A stretch of DNA of 16,599 nt from Clostridia bacterium (GTDB lineage Bacteria; Bacillota; Clostridia; Oscillospirales; Butyricicoccaceae): assembly GCA_900763355.1 (NCBI GenBank), contig CAAFJY010000162.1, positions 1 to 16,599 on the forward strand, written 5' to 3'. Positions 5,769 through 13,440 of the stretch are shown here, one piece after another. Both the position numbers and the translations under genes were made by a program. Within the stretch, counting starts at the first letter, position 1. Each line of letters starts with the position of its first letter. The notes beneath the pieces were generated by a model. The model was not told the origin of the DNA. It was given only the letters and a program-made list of their open reading frames with translations, and ran no database searches.

Positions 5769-7205
5769 TTATTCCAGCGTGTCGGCGATGGCTTTGGCCA
5801 AAGCGTCGATCTGGCCCAGCTGGCCGCGGGTGAGCTGGGAGCGGACGGTGACGGTCCCGGGGAGGATCTCCATGCCGCTGCCCTCCAGCAGAGCGGCCAT
5901 CTTTCGCCCGGCCACGGGGGCCCAGGTGCCGTTTTCCACCAGGGCCACCTTGCGGTTTTTGAGCCCGTGGGCCCGGAGCTCCCGGATGAGATGCTCCATG
6001 GCGGGGAACAGCTCCCCGTTATAGGTCACCGAGGCCAGCACCAGGTGGGAGCGGCAGAAGGCCTCGCTGAGGATCTCGCTCACGTCGGTCTTGGACACGT
6101 CATACATCCGCACATCCCGCACCCCCTGGATGGAGAGGGCGTTCGCCAGGGCCTGGCAGGTCTGCTCGGTGTGGCCATAGACGGAGGCATAGGCGATGAG
6201 AACGCCCTGCTTTTCCGGGGTATAGGTGCTCCATTTCTGGTATTTGTCCAGGAAAAGGCCAAGATCCCGCCGCCAGATGGGGCCGTGGAGGGGGCAGATG
6301 CGGTGGATGGTCAGGCCGGCGGCTTTTTTCAGCAGCGCCTGGACCTGGGCGCCGTATTTGCCCACGATGTTGGTGTAATAGCGCCGGGCGTCGTCCATCC
6401 AGTCCCGCTCAAAGTCCACCTGGTCGGCAAAGAGGTTGCCGTCCAGCGCGCCAAAGGTGCCGAAGGCATCGGCGGAGAAGAGGGTCTCGGAAAACCGATC
6501 ATAGGTGACCATGACCTCCGGCCAGTGGACCATGGGGGCGGTGTGGAAGGAGAGGATGTGCTTCCCCGTCATGACGGAGACCCCGTCCCGCACCTCCTGC
6601 ACCCGGTCCTGGAAGTCGGGGCCAAAGAACTGGGCGATCATCTTTTTCGCGCCGGGGGTGGTGATGACCTGACTCTCGGGCCAGCGGGCCAGCACCCGGC
6701 CCAGGGCCGAGCAGTGGTCGGGCTCCATGTGGTTGACCACCACATAGTCCAGCTTTTTCCCCCGGAGGAGCGTCTCCAGGTTGCGGAAAAACAGATCCTC
6801 CACCGCGTGGTCCACCGTGTCCAAAAGGACATTTTTGTCGTCCATCAGCAGATAGCTGTTATAGGACACGCCCCGGGGGATGGGATACTGATTTTCAAAG
6901 CGCTCCAGCCGCCGGTCGCTGCCGCCGACCATGTAAATATCCTGACAGACCTCGCGGAAGAGGGGGGCGGGATGCTCGTCGGTATCCGCCGCCGCCGGCT
7001 CCTGGGGCGCGGGGACGGCCTCTCCGGAGAGGAGATCGTTCAGAAAGCCCTCCACCCGGTCGGTGCAGCTGCCGCAAAAGGCGGTGGCCCGGGTGCGCTC
7101 CCGGATGTCCGAGACCGTCTTGGCCCCGGCCTTGACGGCGTCGGCCATGTCGCCGCAGGTCACCCGCGCACAGGAGCAAATCACTTTTTTCGGATCGTAT
7201 TCCAT
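5769..7205 (-). CDS. fprA: Flavodiiron protein with N-terminal BFD-like [2Fe-2S] domain
   Basis: This 478-residue protein probably reduces O2 to water and/or NO to N2O in the cytoplasm, protecting an anaerobe. Residues 10-55 form a BFD-like domain with Cys10/Cys12 and Cys44/Cys47, spaced as in bacterioferritin-associated ferredoxin. A linker (about 58-80) leads to the metallo-beta-lactamase-like diiron core with every expected ligand: His159, Glu161, Asp163, His227, Asp246 and His307, in the spacing known from rubredoxin:oxygen oxidoreductase. A flavodoxin domain follows (about 334-478, ASVYGHTEQT phosphate loop). The start at 7205 has AAAGGAG upstream. The extra iron-sulfur domain may deliver electrons to the FMN (inference). 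The gene symbol is by family. Confidence 0.92.
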   Translation of the reverse strand: MEYDPKKVICSCARVTCGDMADAVKAGAKTVSDIRERTRATAFCGSCTDRVEGFLNDLLSGEAVPAPQEPAAADTDEHPAPLFREVCQDIYMVGGSDRRLERFENQYPIPRGVSYNSYLLMDDKNVLLDTVDHAVEDLFFRNLETLLRGKKLDYVVVNHMEPDHCSALGRVLARWPESQVITTPGAKKMIAQFFGPDFQDRVQEVRDGVSVMTGKHILSFHTAPMVHWPEVMVTYDRFSETLFSADAFGTFGALDGNLFADQVDFERDWMDDARRYYTNIVGKYGAQVQALLKKAAGLTIHRICPLHGPIWRRDLGLFLDKYQKWSTYTPEKQGVLIAYASVYGHTEQTCQALANALSIQGVRDVRMYDVSKTDVSEILSEAFCRSHLVLASVTYNGELFPAMEHLIRELRAHGLKNRKVALVENGTWAPVAGRKMAALLEGSGMEILPGTVTVRSQLTRGQLGQIDALAKAIADTLE

Positions 7206-7232
7206 ACAAAAAAACTCCTTTCCCAGGCCGCC

Positions 7233-7261
7233 TTGCACCGGCGGCAAAGATGGGTTATAAT
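7233..7261 (+). promoter_or_regulatory. Promoter for the LOG / carbonic-anhydrase-like operon
   Basis: TTGCAC (7233-7238), 17 bp and a perfect TATAAT (7256-7261) give a start near 7268 and a leader of about 125 nt. It lies inside the expected fprA leader, facing the fprA promoter. Confidence 0.7.
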
Positions 7262-7323
7262 CATTGATAGGTACATCATACCGCAGTTTGGACTGTTTTT
7301 CCAGCCCCTTTTTCCGATTTTTC

Positions 7324-7352
7324 ATTATATACGAAAAAAGTGGAGTTTTCAA
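7324..7352 (-). promoter_or_regulatory. Promoter for the flavodiiron gene
   Basis: On the minus strand TTGAAA (7352-7347), 17 bp and TATAAT (7329-7324) predict a start near 7317 and a leader of about 110 nt. A weaker TATGAT at 7280-7275 is an alternative. The promoter lies beyond the start of the oppositely directed transcript, so the two RNAs overlap. Confidence 0.7.
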
Positions 7353-7394
7353 CCCCCAACGGCGGTTTTTCCCATGAAAGGAGCGATTTTTTCC

Positions 7395-7994
7395 ATGATG
7401 ATCTGCATTTACGGCGCCTCCTCCCAGGCGCTGCACCCGGACTATTTTTCCGCCGCCGAGGCGCTGGGCCGGGAGATGGCCGCGCGAGGGCACGGGCTGG
7501 TCTTTGGCGGGGGCGCGAGAGGGCTCATGGGGGCCTGCGCCCGGGGCGCGCACAGCGGCGGGGGCGAGATCGTGGGGGTCGCCCCCCGGTTTTTTGACGT
7601 GGACGGCATCCTCTACCCCCACTGCACCCGCTTTGTCTACACCGACACCATGCGTCAGCGCAAGGAGATCCTGGAAAACGAGTCCGACGCCTTCGCCGTC
7701 CTCCCCGGGGGCGTCGGGACCTTTGACGAGTTTTTCGAGATCCTCACCCTCAAGCAGCTGGGGCGGCACGGCAAACCCATCGCCCTGCTCAACACCCGGG
7801 GGTATTTTGACCCCCTGCTGGCTCTTTTGGACCGGGCCATCGCGGATGGCTTCCTCAAGGCCGCGTGCCGGGAGCTCTATGGGGTCTTTTCCGACCCCGC
7901 GGCCCTCCTGGCCTATCTGGAGACCGCGCCCCGGGGGCTTTCCGACCCCCTCCGCATGAAAAACATCGCCGGGCTGGGAGGGGAAACGGTATGA
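7395..7994 (+). CDS. LOG-family nucleotide phosphoribohydrolase
   Basis: This 199-residue Rossmann-fold protein belongs to the LOG (lysine decarboxylase-like, TIGR00730) family. Characterised members split the N-glycosidic bond of nucleoside 5'-monophosphates, giving a free base and ribose 5-phosphate. Visible motifs are FGGGARGLMG (37-46), the MRQRKEIL segment with the conserved Arg/Lys (86-93), and the signature PGGVGTFDE (104-112). The start at 7395 has AAAGGAG (7377-7383) with an 11-nt spacer; an ATG at 7374 would lie ahead of that site. The natural substrate in this host is not evident. It overlaps the next gene by 4 nt. Confidence 0.88.
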   Translation: MMICIYGASSQALHPDYFSAAEALGREMAARGHGLVFGGGARGLMGACARGAHSGGGEIVGVAPRFFDVDGILYPHCTRFVYTDTMRQRKEILENESDAFAVLPGGVGTFDEFFEILTLKQLGRHGKPIALLNTRGYFDPLLALLDRAIADGFLKAACRELYGVFSDPAALLAYLETAPRGLSDPLRMKNIAGLGGETV

Positions 7995-8500
7995 TCCGCA
8001 AATTTCAGGACAAAACGCCCTGCATCCCCGGCGGGTGCTTTGTGGCCGGGACGGCATCCGTCATCGGGGATGTGACGCTGGAAGAGGGGGCCTCGGTCTG
8101 GTACGGGGCCGTCCTCCGGGCCGACGCCGAGCCCATCACCGTGGGGGCGGGGACCAACATCCAGGACGGTGCCGTCCTCCACTGCGACCGGGGCTTCCCT
8201 CTGGTGCTGGGACAGGACGTGACGGTGGGGCACAGTGCCATCGTCCACGGGGCCACGGTGCGCGACCGGGTGATGATCGGGATGCACGCCACCGTGATGA
8301 ACGGCAGCGTCATCGGCGAGGACAGCATCATCGGCGCGGGAGCCCTGGTCACCGAGGGGACGGTGGTCCCGCCGGGGTCCCTGGTTCTGGGCGTGCCGGG
8401 CAAAGTGGTCCGCCCGGTCACCGAGGAGCAGCGCCAGCTCATCCGCTGGGACGCGCAGCACTACCGGGAGCTGGCCCAGGCGCACAAAAAAGAAGAATGA
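7991..8500 (+). CDS. Gamma-carbonic-anhydrase-like hexapeptide-repeat protein
   Basis: This 169-residue protein is a left-handed beta-helix of hexapeptide repeats (YrdA/PaaY/CamH type), expected to be a cytoplasmic trimer. The three histidines that bind the metal in gamma-carbonic anhydrases are present: His64 in VLHCD, and His81 and His86 in GHSAIVHG. The acidic-loop glutamate of the Methanosarcina Cam enzyme is not evident, as in CamH-type proteins, so CO2 hydration is possible but unproven. A C-terminal helix follows (about 140-169). The ATG overlaps the stop of the LOG gene (ATGA) with GGAGGGG upstream, so the two are translationally coupled. Confidence 0.88.
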   Translation: MIRKFQDKTPCIPGGCFVAGTASVIGDVTLEEGASVWYGAVLRADAEPITVGAGTNIQDGAVLHCDRGFPLVLGQDVTVGHSAIVHGATVRDRVMIGMHATVMNGSVIGEDSIIGAGALVTEGTVVPPGSLVLGVPGKVVRPVTEEQRQLIRWDAQHYRELAQAHKKEE

Positions 8501-8526
8501 CCGGAGAAAGCTCCGGAAAAACGAAG

Positions 8527-8553
8527 AAAAGCCGCCCAAACGGGCGGCTTTTT
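8527..8553. terminator. Bidirectional terminator
   Basis: AAAAGCCGCCC, an AAAC loop and GGGCGGCTTTT serve both the carbonic-anhydrase-like gene (plus) and the leucine-rich-repeat gene (minus), which converge here. Confidence 0.85.
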
Positions 8554-8586
8554 CTCTATTTGACGATTTTTCCGGCGAAAGGGCGC

Positions 8587-10935
8587 TCACACCTGGCCGA
8601 AGGACACCGGCATCCCCACCGGCAGGGGAGAGGTGAGATCCTCCACCACAAAGACCTTGAGATTGGCGATCTCCCCGCCGGAATTGTCCACCGGGAGGGT
8701 GACCCGCAGGGTCATGCCCTGGGGCATCTCGTCCGGAGTGAGCCACATCAGGCCCCGGTAGCGGCCCAGGGAATCGTACTGGGCCAGGAGGATGGTGCCG
8801 CTGCCGGTTTCCTTCAGGTGCTTCACCGCCACCGTCACCAAAAGGGACTCGGCGGGCAGCTCCTGCAAGGTCTCCCCCGCCGCCGTGCGCACGGAGATGC
8901 CTTCCAGCCGGAAGTCCTCGTTCCCGCCCACGACAGGCACCCGGGTGAACCGGGCCGAGACCACATGGTTCCCCGTGACGGTGAAGGTGTCCCCCTGGAT
9001 GTCTGCCCCGTCCACGCAGATGGCGGCCAGCTCATACCCCGGATAGGGCGCGGCCGTCACGGTGACGGTGTCCCCCACCTTTGCCGTGTTATGATCCACC
9101 GTGACCCGCCCGCCGTCGCTCACAGCAACGGTGATCCGGCAGTAATAGTTTTCCAGGGTGGAGCCAAAATACACCTGCGCGTTTTTCAGCGGGTCGTTGC
9201 CGGCGCTGATGGGGAGATTTGCCCACTCGCTTTCGCTCCCCTCATAGAACACTTCCGTAATATTGGTGCAGTTCTCAAAGGCGTTGGCCGCCACCCCCGC
9301 CAGGCTCCGGGGGATGGCGACGCGCTTGAGACAGGCGGCGTTCATGAATGCATATTGGGGGATGAGCTCGACACTGGCGGGAATTTCGAGGGCTTCCACC
9401 AGAACATCATTCAGGTAGAGGTTTTTTGCGTGACTCAGGGGGTTGCCGTATTCTTCGCCAAAATCAATTTTGCACCAAGCTGCCAGATCGGTGATGTAAA
9501 CATCTTTCAAGCTGCTGCACCACCAAAAAGCTTGATCGCCAATGCTGGTCACGGCCTGAGGGATGGTGATGCTGGGCAAGCTTTCACAGCCACAGAACGC
9601 ACCTGCGCCGATGGTCGTCACACCGTCGGGAATGGAGACATCTGTCAAGTTACTGCACCAGGAAAAAGCGCTGTCGCCGATGGCTGTCACCCCATCCGGG
9701 ATCTTGACGCTGGTCAGGTCGCAGTTGGAGAAGGCTCCGCTGCTGATGACCGTCAAATTCTTGGGGAGATCGACACTGGCCAAGCTGCTGCAGGACGAAA
9801 ACGCACCGCTCCCGATCTCGGTCAACCCTTCCGGAAGAGTAACAGCAGTCAGGTTGCGGCAGCTGTTAAACGCAGAGTCCCCAATAAAGGCGACATTCTC
9901 CGAAATATTGACGGCAGACATACGGCAGTTATAGAATGCTTGATCGTCAATCTTGGTCAAGCTCTCCGGAAGGGTGACGTTGGCCAAACTGGTACACCCG
10001 TAGAAAGCTCGTTTGCCGATGTTCGTGACTCCCTCCGGGACCTTGACGAGGATCAAGCTGGTGCAGCTTTCAAAGGTAGAGCTTCCAATACTGGTCAAGC
10101 TTGTCGGGAGTGTGACCCGGATCAGGTCTTTGAAGCCGTAAAAGGTGTAGCTCAGCTCTGTCACCCCCTCCGGCACGGTGACGGATGCGATCTTGCTCCC
10201 GTTCAGCCGGATGTTTTGTGCGCAGTACATGGGGTTCGCGCTGGAATCCCCAAAATCGATCCTGCACCAGGCATCCATGTCAGTGATGTTGACATCGGTC
10301 AGGCTGGAACAACTGCTAAAAGCGCCCTCACCGATAACTTGAACGTTGCGTGGAATGATGATGTCGGCCAAGCTTTCGCAGGCACAGAACGCGTTCCCGC
10401 CGATGGTGGTCAATTGACTGTCCCCGGCAAAGGTCACGCCGGTCAGACTGGCGCATCGGTCAAATGCACGCTCTCCAATACTGGTGACACTTTTCGGGAT
10501 GGTGACACGGGTCAGGCTTTCGCAGCGGTCAAATGCGCTGCTGCCGATGGAGGTCACGCCCTCCGGAATGGTGACGCTGGTCAGGCTGGCGCATCTGTAA
10601 AATGCACTCTCTCCAATATTGGTGACACTTTTCGGGATGGTGATGCTGGTCAGGGCGGTGCAGCTGGAAAACGCGTAGCCGCCGATGCTCGTGACACCGT
10701 TCCCGATCACCACGGTCTTTATGCTGTCGCAGTTTTCTATCCAAGGCGCACCATAATAGTAAGACTCCTCCATCTCCCCCGTCCCGGAGATGGTCAGGGT
10801 ACCCTCCCCATCCAGCGTCCAGGTGAGGTTCTCTCCGCAGGTGCCGGAGGTGGGGGCGTCCGCCGCTGCGGCAGAGACGGTGAACAGGCAGCACAGCGCC
10901 GCCAAAAGAGCCAGCAGGGAAACGGCTTTTTTCAT
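8587..10935 (-). CDS. Secreted BspA-type leucine-rich-repeat protein
   Basis: This protein of about 782 residues starts with a clear signal peptide (MKKAVSLLALLAALCCLFTVSAAAA). After a short beta cap (SGTCGENLTWTLDGEGTLTISGTGEM) comes a long run of LRR_5 repeats (roughly 70-555) of the form LTSVTIPEGVTSIGSSAFDRC. Two typical BspA insertions interrupt it (DMDAWCRIDFG and DLAAWCKIDFG). Then come an InlB-B-like repeat (about 585-645, VAVSDGGRVTVDHNTAKVGD) and a beta-rich C-terminal domain. No sortase signal, SLH or dockerin is visible, so anchoring is unclear. Such proteins bind host proteins or other bacteria. Two adjacent ATGs (10938, 10935) follow GGAGG; 10935 has the better 7-nt spacing. The repeat region is visibly richer in A/T than its neighbours. 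Confidence 0.9.
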   Translation of the reverse strand: MKKAVSLLALLAALCCLFTVSAAAADAPTSGTCGENLTWTLDGEGTLTISGTGEMEESYYYGAPWIENCDSIKTVVIGNGVTSIGGYAFSSCTALTSITIPKSVTNIGESAFYRCASLTSVTIPEGVTSIGSSAFDRCESLTRVTIPKSVTSIGERAFDRCASLTGVTFAGDSQLTTIGGNAFCACESLADIIIPRNVQVIGEGAFSSCSSLTDVNITDMDAWCRIDFGDSSANPMYCAQNIRLNGSKIASVTVPEGVTELSYTFYGFKDLIRVTLPTSLTSIGSSTFESCTSLILVKVPEGVTNIGKRAFYGCTSLANVTLPESLTKIDDQAFYNCRMSAVNISENVAFIGDSAFNSCRNLTAVTLPEGLTEIGSGAFSSCSSLASVDLPKNLTVISSGAFSNCDLTSVKIPDGVTAIGDSAFSWCSNLTDVSIPDGVTTIGAGAFCGCESLPSITIPQAVTSIGDQAFWWCSSLKDVYITDLAAWCKIDFGEEYGNPLSHAKNLYLNDVLVEALEIPASVELIPQYAFMNAACLKRVAIPRSLAGVAANAFENCTNITEVFYEGSESEWANLPISAGNDPLKNAQVYFGSTLENYYCRITVAVSDGGRVTVDHNTAKVGDTVTVTAAPYPGYELAAICVDGADIQGDTFTVTGNHVVSARFTRVPVVGGNEDFRLEGISVRTAAGETLQELPAESLLVTVAVKHLKETGSGTILLAQYDSLGRYRGLMWLTPDEMPQGMTLRVTLPVDNSGGEIANLKVFVVEDLTSPLPVGMPVSFGQV

Positions 10936-10975
10936 CATGATTCCTCCATTCAACCAATTTTCTCAATCTGGCATC

Positions 10976-11004
10976 ATGATACCACGCTGCGTGCGCAAAA
11001 GCAA
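10976..11004 (-). promoter_or_regulatory. Promoter for the leucine-rich-repeat gene
   Basis: On the minus strand TTGCTT (11004-10999), 17 bp and TATCAT (10981-10976) lie about 40 bp before the start. A perfect TTGACA (11026-11021) lies further upstream, but no good -10 box follows it at the right distance. Confidence 0.55.
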
Positions 11005-11048
11005 TCGCCTGTCTGCATCGTGTCAAGATACTTTTTCAGTTTTCCCGC

Positions 11049-11076
11049 AAAAAAGCCGCCCTTTCGGGCGGCTTTT
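11049..11076. terminator. Terminator after the SLH protein gene
   Basis: AAAAGCCGCCC (11051-11061), a TTTC loop and GGGCGGCTTTT (11066-11076), with an A run on the left that becomes the T tail for the minus-strand gene. This is the third use of this stem in the window. Confidence 0.85.
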
Positions 11077-11104
11077 GTTCATGTCTTTGGGTTTTCGCGG
11101 GGGC

Positions 11105-12391
11105 TTACAGACCCAGGACGCCGGCCAGCATCTTGGAGAAGACGGCGCGGCTGGCGGTGCCGGTGGGCTGGAACTCCCCGGCGGAGTTTCCGGAGACGAT
11201 GCCGGCCTTCTGCAGGGTATAGACGGACTCGGCGGCGTAGGACGCGATCTGGTCATTGTCGGGGAAGGCGGGAGCCTCGGCGTCGGACTTGAGCTCCTTT
11301 TTCAGAGCGGCCTCGTTGGCCTTGACGATCATGACGGCCAGATCCTGGCGGGTGACGGGGGTGACAGTGCCGAACTTGCCGTTTCCGACGCCCTTGGTGA
11401 TCTCCAGGGAGGCGGCCCAGCGGACGGCCTCGGTGTACCACTGACCCTCGGCCACGTCAGAGAAGTCGAGGGCGAAGTTGACCACGGGAGAGCCCGCGGC
11501 GCGCCACAGCATGGTGACGGCCATGGCCCGGCTGACGCTGTCACTGGGGCCGAAGGAGCCGTTGGAATACCCGGAGACGATGCCCTTCATGGCCAGAGCG
11601 GTGACGGGGGAAGCGAACCAATCCTCGGCCTTCACATCGGTGAAGGTGGGCAGCAGGCTCAGCGTGCCGGTGCCGCGGATGATGAGGGGCAGCTTGTTTT
11701 CGGCGTATTTGGAAACGGAGACGGTGACGGCCTCCTTGGCGGAATCGGTCTCATTCAGAGCGGCAACGCCCTTTTCGTCGGTGACATAGGTCTCGCCGCC
11801 CTCGACCGCCACGGTGACGCCGGCCACGGGCTGAACGGTGGTGGTGGCGTTCCATTCGGCGTCGTAGGTGGTGACCTCGGCGGTGACGGTGATGTAAGCG
11901 GCAGCGCCCTTGCGGCTGCTGGTGACGATGGCGTTCAGAATGTCATAGTTGCCGTAGACCAGCAGCAGAACGTCGCCGTCGGCCAGGGCGTGAACATCCA
12001 TGGTATCGGTGGGAGCCACGCCGTTAACATAGTACAGCCAGCCGTCATAGCCGCCAAAGGTGGCCTCGGTCTCACCGGCGATCTCGGAGACATACTTGCC
12101 GCCATACTGGCTGTCCTTGACGGTGCAGGTCAGCTTGGCCGCGGCCAGGGCCCGCTCCAGGACGGTGAGGGCGGTGTCGTTTTCGTCCAGCTCGACGATG
12201 GCTTCCAGCAGGGTCTTTTCCGCGCCCTCGATGCGCAGCTGAACCTCCGGGGTCTCCGGGGTCTCCGGGGTCTTCGGGGTCTCGGCGGCAGCGGGATTGT
12301 CGGCGATGAGGACCGGATCCCCGTCGGCCGCAAAGGCCGCGGCGCTCCCCACCATCAGCACAGAGAGCAGCAGTGCGAGAAACTTCTTCAT
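11105..12391 (-). CDS. Cell-surface protein with DUF4430 and three SLH domains
   Basis: This 428-residue protein has a signal peptide (1-21), a Pro/Thr/Glu linker (about 37-50, PKTPETPETPE), a DUF4430 domain (about 72-148; GGYDGWLYYVNGV and GDVLLLVYG are typical) related to the C-terminal domain of transcobalamin, an Ig-like beta segment (about 165-240), and three S-layer-homology modules (about 249-300, 308-360, 375-428). The TRAE-type motifs are SVSRAM, PVTRQD and TASRAV. SLH domains bind pyruvylated wall polymers, so it sits on the outer wall. DUF4430 suggests ligand binding, but the ligand is unknown. The start at 12391 has GGGAGG with an 8-nt spacer. A fully consensus promoter suggests abundant expression. 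Confidence 0.92.
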   Translation of the reverse strand: MKKFLALLLSVLMVGSAAAFAADGDPVLIADNPAAAETPKTPETPETPEVQLRIEGAEKTLLEAIVELDENDTALTVLERALAAAKLTCTVKDSQYGGKYVSEIAGETEATFGGYDGWLYYVNGVAPTDTMDVHALADGDVLLLVYGNYDILNAIVTSSRKGAAAYITVTAEVTTYDAEWNATTTVQPVAGVTVAVEGGETYVTDEKGVAALNETDSAKEAVTVSVSKYAENKLPLIIRGTGTLSLLPTFTDVKAEDWFASPVTALAMKGIVSGYSNGSFGPSDSVSRAMAVTMLWRAAGSPVVNFALDFSDVAEGQWYTEAVRWAASLEITKGVGNGKFGTVTPVTRQDLAVMIVKANEAALKKELKSDAEAPAFPDNDQIASYAAESVYTLQKAGIVSGNSAGEFQPTGTASRAVFSKMLAGVLGL

Positions 12392-12469
12392 GGAATATAC
12401 CTCCCATTCATTTTCTGCGCGGATACGTCCCAAAAGGGCCGGCCGGCCGCGCTCCGGCCAGGTGACTTT

Positions 12470-12498
12470 ATTATAGCGGCGGCGTCCCGGAATGTCAA
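12470..12498 (-). promoter_or_regulatory. Fully consensus sigma-A promoter for the SLH gene
   Basis: On the minus strand TTGACA (12498-12493), exactly 17 bp and TATAAT (12475-12470): both boxes match consensus at every base. The leader of about 72 nt contains a very GC-rich self-complementary block (12439-12461, GGCCGG units) that may stabilise the mRNA. Confidence 0.85.
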
Positions 12499-12549
12499 TC
12501 TTTTGCCAACGCTTCACCTCTTGGGAAAAAGAGGAGGAGAGCGGGCGCT

Positions 12550-13230
12550 TCAGCTCTCATACGCCAGGGAGAGATAGGCGATCCAGGGGACTTTGGCGCT
12601 CAAAAAGCCCCGGCGGGTCATCTGTCCGGCGCACCAGAACATGGCTGTCCCCGTGCGGCCATCGGGGGCGCTCTCCCGCAGGGTCACGGCGGAGACCGTC
12701 ATCCGGTCCCGGCGGGTCAGGGAGAGGGTTCGGCGCAGGCTGTTCTGCTCTTCCGTGGGCAGGACCCGGCTCTCATCCGGGGAAAAAACGCCCTCGCCCC
12801 CGCGGTTTTCCAGGGCATACAGGCAGATGCTGTCCCCCTCCGCGGTGAAAAAGGGGTCCCAGCTCAGCTCCGCCGTCTCCTTCCAGGGGAGGAGGCCCGT
12901 CCGCTCCCACTGGGTGAGAAAAACCACCCGGAAGCGCTGGCCCCCGGCGGTGTCCGGGTCCCGGCTGACGGCACAGGTGATGGTGCCGCCCCGCTGGGGG
13001 ACAGTCTGCAGGAAGGTCACCGGGCCGATGACCTCCCGGGAAAGGGCCGCCTGCCGGAGGGGCGTCAGGGCGTCGATATCCTCCCGGGCCACAGAGGGGT
13101 CAAAGGTCAGCGCCCCCGCCGCCGGGAGGGAAAGGGCCGTCTCCGCCGGGGTCCGTGCGGCGGCCAGGGCCAGGATCAGCCCCGCGGCGCACAAAAGGGC
13201 CAAGCCGCCCCAAAGCCGCTGTTTTTTCAT
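12550..13230 (-). CDS. Exported or membrane-anchored protein of unknown function
   Basis: This 226-residue protein starts MKKQRLWGG followed by a hydrophobic stretch (about 8-27), a signal peptide or anchor ending near AAARTPA. The rest is soluble and beta-rich, with two widely spaced cysteines in CAV and CLYA contexts and a third (MFWCAG) near the end; no known domain is recognised. The start at 13230 was chosen because it opens the hydrophobic segment and follows AAAGGCGG; a longer frame to 13362 has no site. It diverges from the sigma/anti-sigma pair, so it may be a target or sensor of that system (inference). Confidence 0.75.
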   Translation of the reverse strand: MKKQRLWGGLALLCAAGLILALAAARTPAETALSLPAAGALTFDPSVAREDIDALTPLRQAALSREVIGPVTFLQTVPQRGGTITCAVSRDPDTAGGQRFRVVFLTQWERTGLLPWKETAELSWDPFFTAEGDSICLYALENRGGEGVFSPDESRVLPTEEQNSLRRTLSLTRRDRMTVSAVTLRESAPDGRTGTAMFWCAGQMTRRGFLSAKVPWIAYLSLAYES

Positions 13231-13254
13231 GCTGCGCACCGCCTTTCGCGCCAA

Positions 13255-13280
13255 AGTTCTTAACTGATTGAGAGTTCTTA
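13255..13280. repeat. Direct repeat, possible operator
   Basis: AGTTCTTA occurs at 13255-13262 and 13273-13280, 18 bp apart start to start, and begins 6 bp beyond the putative -10 box of the minus-strand gene, near its expected transcription start. A related palindrome TTCTTAAGAA lies at 13386-13395, next to the plus-strand promoter. Spaced half-sites like these suit a transcription factor controlling both sides. Confidence 0.45.
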
Positions 13281-13285
13281 CTTTT

Positions 13286-13314
13286 ATTTTATAAAAGAGG
13301 CGGAGGGCCCGCAA
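13286..13314 (-). promoter_or_regulatory. Possible promoter for the 12550-13230 gene
   Basis: On the minus strand TTGCGG (13314-13309), 17 bp and TAAAAT (13291-13286). The -35 box is poor, suggesting dependence on an activator or low basal use. Confidence 0.4.
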
Positions 13315-13398
13315 GCTGTGGTTTTCACAAAAATCCGCGGGGATCTTTGTGTATCCTGCCAAATCCTCTCTCTATTTCTGAAGTTTTCTTAAGAATCG

Positions 13399-13427
13399 TT
13401 GCCTTTCCCGGGAAAAAGGGATATTCT
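13399..13427 (+). promoter_or_regulatory. Sigma-A-like promoter upstream of the leader hairpin
   Basis: TTGCCT (13399-13404), 17 bp and TATTCT (13422-13427) predict a start near 13434, directly before the strong hairpin at 13441-13470. Confidence 0.5.
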
Positions 13428-13440
13428 ATAAAAGTTGAGC

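Noticed and set aside
5532..7394. A long plus-strand frame opposite the flavodiiron gene, running into the LOG gene
   Set aside because: It is antisense to a gene with a full set of ligands; only the last 199 codons, from 7395, are the LOG protein.
8035..11292. A very long plus-strand open frame opposite the leucine-rich-repeat gene
   Set aside because: It has no ribosome-binding site and its pseudo-repeats mirror the LRR periodicity on the other strand; it is a codon-bias shadow.
10790..12577. A long plus-strand frame opposite the SLH gene with Gly-rich text
   Set aside because: It is a shadow of the minus-strand gene, which has SLH motifs, a signal peptide and a consensus promoter.
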